Positions 1 through 6,994 of a stretch of 6,994 nt of DNA are shown in pieces (position 1 is the stretch's first letter; each line of letters begins with the position of its first letter). The position numbers and the translations under genes are program-made. Source of the stretch: Oscillospiraceae bacterium. Lineage in GTDB: Bacteria; Bacillota; Clostridia; Oscillospirales; Oscillospiraceae. The stretch lies in contig JAFQSI010000309.1 of the NCBI GenBank assembly GCA_017409645.1, forward strand, positions 1 to 6,994. The letters are read 5' to 3'. Under the pieces are notes generated by a model. The model made no database searches, was not told the DNA's origin, and saw nothing but the letters and a program-made list of their open reading frames with translations.

Positions 1-3000
1 GACCTACCACACCGAGCAGTGGGCCACCCGCTACTACTCCACCAACGCCCAGGCCAACCAGTGGTACAAGTTCCTGATCCAGGATCCCTGGTTCTTCATC
101 AAGGCCCAGGAGCGCTACTGGGAGATCCGGAACGCTCAGGTTGCGGACATGCTGGCCGAGCTGGACAGCAACGAGGAATTGCTGACGTCCTCTGCCGCCG
201 CCAACGGCGAGCGCTGGGGCTATAAGTACGAATACAGCAAGTATGTGAATGACCTGCGCAGCTGGTTCAACAGCCACCTTTCCTGGCTGGATACCCAGAT
301 GGCCACTCAGGACAGCCTGCGCGATTCCCTGGGCTACCATCCCAGCAGCCGTCTGGCGCTGACCCTGACTGACACTGAGGGCAATGCTCTGGAAGCCGGC
401 AGTGCCGCGAACGCTCCCGCCGACGCCGCTGCCGCCGCGGGCCAGTCCCTGAAGCTCCACATCCAGGGCGGAAATGACACCAACGGCACTGCGGCGCTGT
501 ATGTCAACGGCCGCCGCATCAGCGAGACTGCTACCCAGGCCAACGCCACCACCATCGTCGATGTTCCCGCCGGCAGCCTGACCGCTCCCGTAGGTGAGAA
601 GAACGTCATCGAAGTCCAGATCGAGAAGGCCGACGGCACCATCAACGCCTCCCGCTATGTCACCGTCATCACCCGGGAGGAGACTGCCGCCTGTCAGCAC
701 GAAAACACCGAGATCCGGAATGCCGTCGCAGCCACCTGCAAGGATGAGGGCTACACCGGCGATACCTGGTGCCTGGACTGCGGCAGCCAGATCGGCTCCG
801 GCACCACCATCCCCACCACCGACCACACCGAGCAGATCATCCCCGGCAAGGCTCCCACCTTTGACGAGGAAGGCCTGACCGACGGCAAGGTTTGCAGCGT
901 CTGCGGCGAGGTCCTGGCCGAGCAGACCGTTGCCCCCGTGCTGGACTACAACGAGGGCATCGTTCCCCTGAACACCCTGAATGTCACCTGCGGTGACTAC
1001 GAGCCCGACGGCGGCGCCAGCGAGGGCCCCGCCAACCTGGCCGTGGATGACGACCTGAATACCATGTGGCACACCGACTGGTACGGCACCAGCCGTGCAG
1101 ACCACTGGATCCAGTTCGAGCTGACCGAGGAATATGCGGTCGACGGCCTGCGCTACAAGCCCCGCGTCACCGGCAACACCAACGGCATCATCACCGAGTA
1201 TGACATCCAGGTCTCCGACGACGGCGTGAACTTCACCTCCGTTGCTTCCGGCACCTGGGCGGGCGACCGGAACTGGAAGGTCGTGGAATTTGCGCCCCAG
1301 ACCGTCAAGTATGTCCGTCTGGTGGCTGTGAATGCCCTGACTGACAACGCCTATGTCTTCGCCTCCGCTGCGGAGATCCGCCTGACCGGTCAGCTGCCCG
1401 AGATCAGCGACGCCGACAAGACCCAGCTCAATGCGCTGATCGCCGAATGTGAGCAGATCGAACAGGGCAACTACACCGCGAAGAGCTGGCAGGCATTCCA
1501 GACTGCTCTTGCAAATGCCCGTGCAGTTTCCGCCAACCAGTATGCCACCCAGACCCGGGTGGACCAGGCCTATGCAGCCCTGAACCAGGCGAAGCTGTCC
1601 CTGGTTGAGAAGGTCGATGGCGAGGGCATCCAGAAGATCTTCCATCTGGATTCCGGCCGTAAGTACTTCTCCAAGGACTGGACCATCGCACTGCTCAACG
1701 AGCTGTCCGCAGCCGGTTATACCCACCTGCAGCTGGCCTTCGGCAACAACGGCTTCCGCTTCGTGCTGGATGACATGACCATCGAGGCCAACGGCAAGAC
1801 CTACGCCAGCGACGATGTCAAGGCCGGTATCAAGCTCGGCAACGCCAATTACTACGACGAGGGCGAGAACCACGCCCTGACCGAGTCTGAGATGGATGAG
1901 ATCCTGGCCCATGCCGCAGCTGTCGGCGTGGAGATCGTCCCCCATGTCAATATGCCCGGTCATATGAACGCCCTGCTCGATGCCATGGAGTATGTTGGCA
2001 TTGCAAATGCCAAATTCACCGGCTATACCCAGTCCGCCAGCTCCGTGAATCTGAACAACCAGGAAGCTCTGAACTTCATGTTCGCGCTGACCGACAAGTA
2101 TGCCGCTTACTTCTCCGAGAATGGCTGCAAGTACTTCCACATCGGTGCCGATGAGTACGCCAACGATGCATACTCCGGCAACATGGGCTTCCCCTCCATG
2201 GGCTCTGCCCTGTACGCCAAGTTCGCTGATTTCGTCAATGAGAATGCTTCCATCGTCGAGGGCTACGGCATGACGCCCAGAGCCTGGAACGACGGCATCT
2301 CCTACGGCAGCTACACCGCTCAGTTTGATCCCAACATCGAGGTCCATTACTGGTCCTCCGGCTGGTGGGGCTACAATCTGGCCGGTGCCGACGATCTGGC
2401 AAACAATGGCCACGGCATGATCAACACCAACGGCGACTACTACTACATCCTGGGTAAGGATGACCGGTTCACCACCGGCTCCACTACCACCCATGACCCC
2501 AACCTGTACACCGCCTGTGAGGGCTTCGATGTTACCTACTTCATGGACGGCTCCACCATCGAGGAGCCCGTGGGCGCCACCTTCTGCGTCTGGGCCGACT
2601 ATCCCGGTGCGGAAACGGAGCAGGAGGTCGCTGCCAACATCCGTCTGGTCCTGAGAGCCATGGCTCTGCGGATGGACGGCCTGTCCCTGGACGGCATGAA
2701 CACCTCTGTTGTGGCCGGCGGCTTCAACGAGGATGGTACCATCAACGAATCCGAGGCTCCTCATGAGCATAGCTGGAGTGACTGGGCTGTCACCACCGCT
2801 CCCACCTGCACCGAGAAGGGCGTCGAGACCCGTACCTGCGAGTGCGGCGAGACTGAGACCCGCGAGGTCGCTGCTCTGGGCCATGACTGGCAGGAGGACG
2901 GCAGCTGCTCCCGCTGTGACGAGACGCAGGATGTCCCCGCTGTGAATCCCTTCGTGGATGTGCCCGACGGCATCTACTTCTACGATCCCGTCATGTGGGC

Positions 3001-3475
3001 TCTGGAGAACGACATCACCAAGGGCATCGACGATACCCACTTCGGTCCTGATGTGGCCTGCACCCGTGCCCAGGTCGTCACCTTCCTGTGGCGCGCCGCC
3101 GGTTCCCCCGAACCCACCTCCACTGAAAATCCCTTCGTGGATGTGCCCGATGGCATTTACTACCACAAGGCAGTCCTGTGGGCTCTGGAGAACGGCATCA
3201 CCAAGGGCATCGATGCGACCCACTTCGGCGCTGATCTGGAGTGTACCCGTGCCTATGTCGTGACCTTCCTGTACCGCGCCATGGGCAAGCCCGAGGTCGC
3301 TTCCACCGAGTCTGTCTTCGGCGACGTGGCCGATCCCAGCATCTACTACTACACCCCCGTCCTGTGGGCTGTGGAGAACGGCATCACCAAGGGCGTCAGC
3401 GCCAACACCTTCGGTGTTGACCAGGTCTGCAACCGTGCCCAGATCGTGACCTTCCTGTACCGCACCTACAATTAA
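1..3475 (+). CDS. SLH-anchored multidomain StrH-type GH20 beta-N-acetylhexosaminidase with CotH-like tail and CBM32 (5' partial)
   Basis: The frame is open from the left edge (first full codon at 2) to TAA at 3473-3475, giving 1157 visible residues; the true start and any signal peptide lie upstream. Numbering from base 2, residues 1-100 resemble the end of a CotH kinase-like domain (QWYKFLIQDPWF, then a late WFNSHLSWLD). Residues 113-225 look Ig-like. A linker follows with Cys231, 246, 257, 260, 298 and 301. Residues 318-463 are an F5/8 type C/CBM32-like domain (AVDDDLNTMWHTDW). Residues 467-537 are a FIVAR domain. Residues about 543-912 are a GH20 barrel: HVNMPGHM, HIGADEY with the expected catalytic pair Asp717-Glu718, AWNDG, SSGWWGYNLA and NTNGDYYYILG closely recall pneumococcal StrH. 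Then come a second Cys module (921-978) and three SLH domains (982-1157). The inferred role is exo-release of terminal beta-GlcNAc, or possibly lacto-N-biose, from host glycans at the cell surface. The GH20 and SLH calls are firm, the CotH call moderate, and the exact substrate is unknown. Confidence 0.93.
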   Translation, partial: TYHTEQWATRYYSTNAQANQWYKFLIQDPWFFIKAQERYWEIRNAQVADMLAELDSNEELLTSSAAANGERWGYKYEYSKYVNDLRSWFNSHLSWLDTQMATQDSLRDSLGYHPSSRLALTLTDTEGNALEAGSAANAPADAAAAAGQSLKLHIQGGNDTNGTAALYVNGRRISETATQANATTIVDVPAGSLTAPVGEKNVIEVQIEKADGTINASRYVTVITREETAACQHENTEIRNAVAATCKDEGYTGDTWCLDCGSQIGSGTTIPTTDHTEQIIPGKAPTFDEEGLTDGKVCSVCGEVLAEQTVAPVLDYNEGIVPLNTLNVTCGDYEPDGGASEGPANLAVDDDLNTMWHTDWYGTSRADHWIQFELTEEYAVDGLRYKPRVTGNTNGIITEYDIQVSDDGVNFTSVASGTWAGDRNWKVVEFAPQTVKYVRLVAVNALTDNAYVFASAAEIRLTGQLPEISDADKTQLNALIAECEQIEQGNYTAKSWQAFQTALANARAVSANQYATQTRVDQAYAALNQAKLSLVEKVDGEGIQKIFHLDSGRKYFSKDWTIALLNELSAAGYTHLQLAFGNNGFRFVLDDMTIEANGKTYASDDVKAGIKLGNANYYDEGENHALTESEMDEILAHAAAVGVEIVPHVNMPGHMNALLDAMEYVGIANAKFTGYTQSASSVNLNNQEALNFMFALTDKYAAYFSENGCKYFHIGADEYANDAYSGNMGFPSMGSALYAKFADFVNENASIVEGYGMTPRAWNDGISYGSYTAQFDPNIEVHYWSSGWWGYNLAGADDLANNGHGMINTNGDYYYILGKDDRFTTGSTTTHDPNLYTACEGFDVTYFMDGSTIEEPVGATFCVWADYPGAETEQEVAANIRLVLRAMALRMDGLSLDGMNTSVVAGGFNEDGTINESEAPHEHSWSDWAVTTAPTCTEKGVETRTCECGETETREVAALGHDWQEDGSCSRCDETQDVPAVNPFVDVPDGIYFYDPVMWALENDITKGIDDTHFGPDVACTRAQVVTFLWRAAGSPEPTSTENPFVDVPDGIYYHKAVLWALENGITKGIDATHFGADLECTRAYVVTFLYRAMGKPEVASTESVFGDVADPSIYYYTPVLWAVENGITKGVSANTFGVDQVCNRAQIVTFLYRTYN
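2945..3472 (+). repeat. Three tandem SLH (S-layer homology) domains
   Basis: The three copies start near 2945, 3128 and 3311, and the first two are exactly 183 bp (61 codons) apart. Each has the pattern F-x-D-V, then WA-x-EN-x-ITKG, then a Cys-x-R-A motif and VTFL(W/Y)R. Copies 1 and 2 share an exact 23-base block (2945-2967 and 3128-3150), and copies 2 and 3 share another around ENGITKG, which points to duplication within the gene. SLH triplets bind pyruvylated secondary wall polymers in Gram-positive bacteria, so this end should hold the enzyme on the wall. The usual TRAE motif reads TRAQ, TRAY and NRAQ here. Confidence 0.93.
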
Positions 3476-3492
3476 TGGAACCCTGATCCCCG

Positions 3493-3530
3493 CGGGTCCC
3501 CGGCGAAAGCCGGGGACCCGGTTTCTGTTT
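3493..3530 (+). terminator. Rho-independent terminator of the GH20 gene
   Basis: A perfect 12-bp GC-rich stem (3493-3504 pairing with 3509-3520) closes on a GAAA tetraloop at 3505-3508. A T-rich tract (TTTCTGTTT, 3522-3530) follows. It starts 17 bases after the stop codon, so transcription of the GH20 gene should end here and not run efficiently into the fucosidase gene. Confidence 0.93.
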
Positions 3531-3581
3531 GGGGTACGGTCAGGATAAAAACAGAATCTGGTATTTATTCCTAAAAATGGG

Positions 3582-3610
3582 TTGAAAGTGCAGGGGAAAA
3601 TAGTTATAAT
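3582..3610 (+). promoter_or_regulatory. Sigma-A type promoter for the GH95 gene
   Basis: The -35 box TTGAAA (3582-3587) and a perfect -10 box TATAAT (3605-3610) are separated by 17 bp, the optimal spacing. The region upstream (about 3543-3579) is rich in A and T tracts, like an UP element, and contrasts with the GC-rich genes. Transcription would start near 3616-3618. There is no TG extension to the -10. This is the only good promoter seen in the gap. Confidence 0.88.
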
Positions 3611-3616
3611 GAATAA

Positions 3617-3732
3617 CAGATAAAATAGGGCGGGGACCGTCACCCCTGTGCGTCTTGTTTTATTCGAATGTCATGTGGGATCTTCGGATCTGCATGGCGA
3701 CCCATCAGAGCAATGCTCTGGAATCATTCAAA
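3617..3732 (+). promoter_or_regulatory. Structured 5' leader of the GH95 mRNA
   Basis: The untranslated leader is about 130 nt from the inferred start site to the ATG. Three hairpins can be drawn. The first is GGGG/CCCC (3632-3635 with 3643-3646), which is weak. The second is a 13-pair stem with one bulged G (3678) and several G-U pairs, 3669-3682 with 3687-3699, capped by C(UUCG)G. The third is a perfect 6-bp stem, CAGAGC-AAT-GCTCTG (3706-3720), ending 12 bases before the Shine-Dalgarno. No known riboswitch class was recognised. It may stabilise the mRNA or tune translation; function is inferred only from foldability. Confidence 0.45.
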
Positions 3733-3738
3733 AGGAGG
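3733..3738 (+). promoter_or_regulatory. Ribosome binding site that fixes the GH95 start
   Basis: A full AGGAGG lies 7 bases before the ATG at 3746. The frame is also open upstream to a TAA at 3614-3616, with in-frame ATGs at 3668 and 3713, but neither has a purine-rich site before it. Only the 3746 start puts a normal signal peptide at the N-terminus, so this site decides the start. Confidence 0.92.
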
Positions 3739-3745
3739 AAAGCAA

Positions 3746-6700
3746 ATGAAAATCTTCAAGAGGATCGCAGCCGGTTTTGTGGCAGCTGCCATGGCAGTCA
3801 GCCTGATGCCGATCTCTGCGATTCCGATCCGGGCGAAAGCCGCCCAGGACAACCCCCTCAGACTGTGGTATGACGAGCCCGCATCTCAGGGAACCAACAT
3901 TCTCTCCGCAGGCGCCAACTACAGCGATTCTGATGGCTCCAATACCTGGCAGCAGCAGACGCTGCCCATCGGCAGCGGCGACATGGGCGCCAATGTCTAC
4001 GGCGAGATCGTCAGCGAGCATCTGACCTTCAACGAAAAGACCCTGTGGACCGGTGGTCCCAGCACCAGCCGTCCCGACTACATGGGCGGCAACGTTCAGT
4101 CCAACGGTCAGAACGGCGCCATCATGCAGCAGGTCCAGGAGCTGTTCCTGGCCGGCCGCACCAGTGAGGCCGTCTCCCTGTGCAACCAGCTGGTCGGCAC
4201 CAGCACCGGCTACGGCGCCTACCAGCCCTGGGGCGATATCTGGTTCGATTACTCCGGCATCTCCACCAGCGTGACGGACTATCAGAGAGATCTGGACCTG
4301 ACCACCGGCATCGCCTCCGTCTCCTTCACCCAGAACGGCACCGAGTATACCAGAGAGTTCTTCATCAGCCACGATGACAACGTTCTGGTGGCCCGCCTGG
4401 AGGCCAACGGCTCTGCCAAGCTGAATCTGGATGTGCGCTTCACCTCCAAGCAGAACGGCACCACCGTGGTTTCCGGCAACGACACCCTGGTCCTGAACGG
4501 CCAGGTCAGCGACAACCAGCTGAAGTATTCTTCCTATCTGACGGTCGTCCCTGAGGACGGCACCGTCACCGCAGGCAGCGGCAAGCTGACGGTTGCGGGT
4601 GCTTCCGCCATCACCGTCTACCTGTCCGCCGCCACCGACTACAAGAACACCTTCTGGAACGAAGACCAGACCGACAACTACTACTACCGCACCGGCGAGA
4701 CTGACGCCGAGCTGGCTGCAAGAGTCAAGGATGATGTGGACGCAGCAGTCGAGAGCGGCTATGAGGCCGTCAAGGCTTCCCACCTGGCCGATTACCAGGA
4801 GCTGTTCAACCGCGTGGAGCTGGATCTGGGTCAGGCTACCTCTGAGAAGACCACCGACCAGCTGCTGGCTGCCTACAAGGCCGGCACCGCTTCCGAGGCT
4901 GAGAAGCGTCAGCTGGAGGTCATGCTGTTCCAGTACGGCCGCTACCTGACCATCGCCTCCTCCCGTGAGGATTCCCAGCTGCCCAGCAACCTGCAGGGCG
5001 TCTGGAACTTCCTGAACAATCCCCCCTGGGCCTCTGACTATCATATGAACGTCAACCTTCAGATGAACTACTGGCCCACCTACTCCACCAACCTGGCTGA
5101 GTGCGCTCTGCCTCTGATCGACTATGTCGATTCTCTGCGTGAGCCCGGCCGGATCACCGCCAAGATTTACAACGGCGCGGATGTCGGCTTCTCCGCCCAC
5201 ACCCAGAACACGCCCTTCGGCTGGACCTGTCCCGGCTGGGCCTTCTCCTGGGGCTGGTCCCCCGCAGCAGTGCCCTGGATCCTCCAGAACTGCTGGGAGT
5301 ACTATGAGTACACCGGCGATGTGGCCTTCATGGAGGAGTACCTCTACCCCATGATGAAGGAAGAGGCCCAGTTCTACGATGAGATCCTCATCGAGGATGC
5401 CGACGGCAAGCTGGTCTCCGCACCTGCCTACTCTCCCGAGCATGGCCCCTACACCCTGGGCAACACCTACGAGCAGTCCCTGGTCTGGCAGCTTTACGAG
5501 GATGTCGTGATCGCCGCCGAGACTCTGGACAAGGATCCCGAGCTGGTCGCCCAGTGGAAGGCCAATCAGGCCAATCTGAAGGGCCCCATCGAGGTCGGTG
5601 AGGATGGTCAGCTGAAGGAGTGGTACGAGGAGACCACCCTCGACAGCATGAAGAGCCAGGGTGCTGACCCCTCCGGTCACCGTCACCTGTCCCATATGCT
5701 GGGTCTGTTCCCCGGCGATCTGGTCCAGCGCAATCCCGAGTGGGTCGCTGCTGCCAAGGTTTCCATGGACTACCGTACCGACAACTCCACCGGCTGGGGC
5801 ATGGGCCAGCGAATCAACACCTGGGCCCGTCTGGGCGAGGGCAACAAGGCTCATGAGCTGATCGGCAATCTGTTCAAGGGCGGCATTTACCCCAACCTGT
5901 GGGATTCCCACGCTCCCTTCCAGATCGACGGCAACTTCGGCATGACCTCCGGCGTCGCCGAGATGCTGATGCAGAGCAACATGGGCTACATCAACCTGCT
6001 GCCCGCCGTGCCCGATGTCTGGGCTGACGGCTCCGTCCGCGGTCTGGTTGCCCGCGGCAACTTCGAGATCTCCATGGAGTGGACCAAGGGCGGCATTACC
6101 AGCGCCACCATCCTCTCCAACAACGGCGGCGAGGCCGTCATCAAGGCTGACAACATCACCCTGGCCACCGTCACTGACGGCTCCGGCAACGAGGTCGAGT
6201 TCACCGTCACCGAGGACGGCATGATCTCCTTCGCCACCGTCGAGGGCGAGAGCTACACCCTGTCCATCCCCGAGCGTCCCGACGCTCCCGCCAACCTGGC
6301 TGTCCTGCGCGACGGTCTGGAAATTGCCAACCTGACCTGGAACGCCGTTGAGGGCGCTTCCTACAATGTCTACCGCGCTTCCGGCGCCGCTGACCCCGTC
6401 CTGCTGGCCTCCGGTCTGACCGAGACTGCCTACACCGACGAGGCTCTGGACACCGAGGCTGCTTCCGTCACCTACTACGTGACCGCAGTCGTGGAAGGCA
6501 TCGAGTCCATCCACTCCTCCGGCGTCACCCTGACCGCTCCTGCAGGCTTCGGCATGATCGACAACCTGGATCAGCGCATTGCCTACGCCGGCGGCTGGGC
6601 CAACTGGTCCGAGTCCGTCAACTACAACGGCTCCATTATGTACCTGGAGGGCGGCTCCTACTCCACCGATGCCACCGTCACCCTGCAGTTCATCGGCACC

Positions 6701-6994
6701 GGCATCGAGGTCATCACCTGCACCAACCACGACCGCAGCTACATGGAAGTCATCATCGACGGCGTGTCCTGCGGCGAGGTGGATACCTACTCCGCAAGCG
6801 CCGTCCGCCAGAAGACCATCTTCAGCAAAGACGATCTGGAGTACGGCCTGCACACCATCGTGCTGAAGCCCATGGAGAAGAACAACGCTGCATGCAGCAG
6901 AGGAGACAGCAGCTTCAAGCTGGAGCTGGACGCCTTCAATGTCATCGACGCGGTCGCCAATGCTCCCGAGCCCGGTGAGGTCAACCTGGAGGTC
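3746..6994 (+). CDS. Secreted GH95 alpha-L-fucosidase with FN3 and galactose-binding-like modules (3' partial)
   Basis: The frame has 1083 codons and no stop before the right edge, so the C-terminus is missing. Residues 1-32 form a signal peptide: KIFKR, a hydrophobic core, and a likely AKA|AQ cleavage site. Residues about 38-840 are a GH95 catalytic domain, opening with LRLWYDEPA, LPIGSGDMGANVYG and FNEKTLWTGGP. Expected active-site positions, by recalled comparison with Bifidobacterium bifidum AfcA, are all present: His433, Asn435 and Asn437 in YHMNVNLQMNYWP; acid Glu565 in SPEH; Arg646-His647 in GHRHLSH; Asp728 in PFQIDGNFG. GH95 enzymes are inverting and mostly cleave Fuc-alpha-1,2-Gal in mucin, H antigen and milk glycans; some act on alpha-L-galactosides. 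Residues about 846-932 are an FN3 domain. Residues 937-1068 are a beta-sandwich module (IAYAGGW, FIGTGIEV, VDTYSAS, LDAFNVID) of the kind that binds sugars. The gene has its own promoter and follows a GH20 gene. A wall anchor such as SLH may lie beyond the edge. Confidence 0.95.
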   Translation, partial: MKIFKRIAAGFVAAAMAVSLMPISAIPIRAKAAQDNPLRLWYDEPASQGTNILSAGANYSDSDGSNTWQQQTLPIGSGDMGANVYGEIVSEHLTFNEKTLWTGGPSTSRPDYMGGNVQSNGQNGAIMQQVQELFLAGRTSEAVSLCNQLVGTSTGYGAYQPWGDIWFDYSGISTSVTDYQRDLDLTTGIASVSFTQNGTEYTREFFISHDDNVLVARLEANGSAKLNLDVRFTSKQNGTTVVSGNDTLVLNGQVSDNQLKYSSYLTVVPEDGTVTAGSGKLTVAGASAITVYLSAATDYKNTFWNEDQTDNYYYRTGETDAELAARVKDDVDAAVESGYEAVKASHLADYQELFNRVELDLGQATSEKTTDQLLAAYKAGTASEAEKRQLEVMLFQYGRYLTIASSREDSQLPSNLQGVWNFLNNPPWASDYHMNVNLQMNYWPTYSTNLAECALPLIDYVDSLREPGRITAKIYNGADVGFSAHTQNTPFGWTCPGWAFSWGWSPAAVPWILQNCWEYYEYTGDVAFMEEYLYPMMKEEAQFYDEILIEDADGKLVSAPAYSPEHGPYTLGNTYEQSLVWQLYEDVVIAAETLDKDPELVAQWKANQANLKGPIEVGEDGQLKEWYEETTLDSMKSQGADPSGHRHLSHMLGLFPGDLVQRNPEWVAAAKVSMDYRTDNSTGWGMGQRINTWARLGEGNKAHELIGNLFKGGIYPNLWDSHAPFQIDGNFGMTSGVAEMLMQSNMGYINLLPAVPDVWADGSVRGLVARGNFEISMEWTKGGITSATILSNNGGEAVIKADNITLATVTDGSGNEVEFTVTEDGMISFATVEGESYTLSIPERPDAPANLAVLRDGLEIANLTWNAVEGASYNVYRASGAADPVLLASGLTETAYTDEALDTEAASVTYYVTAVVEGIESIHSSGVTLTAPAGFGMIDNLDQRIAYAGGWANWSESVNYNGSIMYLEGGSYSTDATVTLQFIGTGIEVITCTNHDRSYMEVIIDGVSCGEVDTYSASAVRQKTIFSKDDLEYGLHTIVLKPMEKNNAACSRGDSSFKLELDAFNVIDAVANAPEPGEVNLEV

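Noticed and set aside
334..645. A 103-codon minus-strand frame inside the GH20 gene, and similar short frames elsewhere
   Set aside because: All lie within the two long coding frames, lack start signals and recognisable motifs, and are explained by codon bias.
3632..3664. Possible attenuator: GGGG/CCCC hairpin followed by a T-rich run
   Set aside because: The stem is only 4 bp and there are several unpaired bases before the T-rich stretch, which is itself interrupted. It is too weak to call a terminator.
3476..3745. Search of the intergenic gap for a tRNA, small gene, IS end or CRISPR repeat
   Set aside because: Only the terminator, promoter, leader and ribosome site can be supported. No tRNA-like cloverleaf, terminal inverted repeats or spaced direct repeats were seen.
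3655..3873. A 72-codon plus-strand frame starting with TTG in the leader and overlapping the GH95 start
   Set aside because: It has no ribosome site, starts in a T-rich stretch, and mostly reads the signal-peptide region out of frame.
3728..6853. A 1041-codon open frame on the minus strand opposite the GH95 gene
   Set aside because: It lies entirely antisense to a gene with clear GH95 motifs. Its translation is a monotonous Gly/Val/Ala/Asp/Leu mix without domain motifs, as expected when strong GC-ending codon bias removes stops on the opposite strand.

Overview
The window carries two large genes on the + strand, both cut by the window edges, that encode secreted carbohydrate-active enzymes. 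The GC-rich coding style, the three C-terminal S-layer homology (SLH) domains, the Cys-pair linker modules and the FIVAR, CBM32 and FN3 modules suggest a gut clostridium (Bacillota), most likely of the Oscillospiraceae/Ruminococcaceae type. That placement is inferred from architecture and composition, because no marker gene is present.

Layout. Positions 1-3475 hold the 3' part of a very large multidomain surface protein. Its visible order is: tail of a CotH-like domain, Ig-like domain, Cys-pair linker, F5/8 type C (CBM32-like) domain, FIVAR domain, a GH20 catalytic domain of the StrH type, a second Cys-pair module, and three SLH domains. A strong GC-rich terminator follows the stop codon (3493-3530). 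An AT-rich gap of about 270 bases holds a near-consensus sigma-A promoter (TTGAAA, 17 bp, TATAAT), a leader of about 130 nt with three possible hairpins, and a strong Shine-Dalgarno. From 3746 to the right edge runs a secreted GH95 alpha-L-fucosidase with a signal peptide, a full catalytic domain, an FN3 domain and a galactose-binding-like module. It is still open at 6994.

Working together. GH95 enzymes typically remove alpha-1,2-fucose caps from host glycans (mucin O-glycans, H antigen, milk oligosaccharides). StrH-type GH20 enzymes release terminal beta-linked GlcNAc, or lacto-N-biose in related enzymes. The pair therefore looks like part of a cell-surface system for taking apart fucosylated host glycans, with the GH20 protein held on the wall by SLH domains. 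The terminator and the separate promoter indicate two transcription units rather than one operon. No RNA gene, mobile element or CRISPR array was seen.
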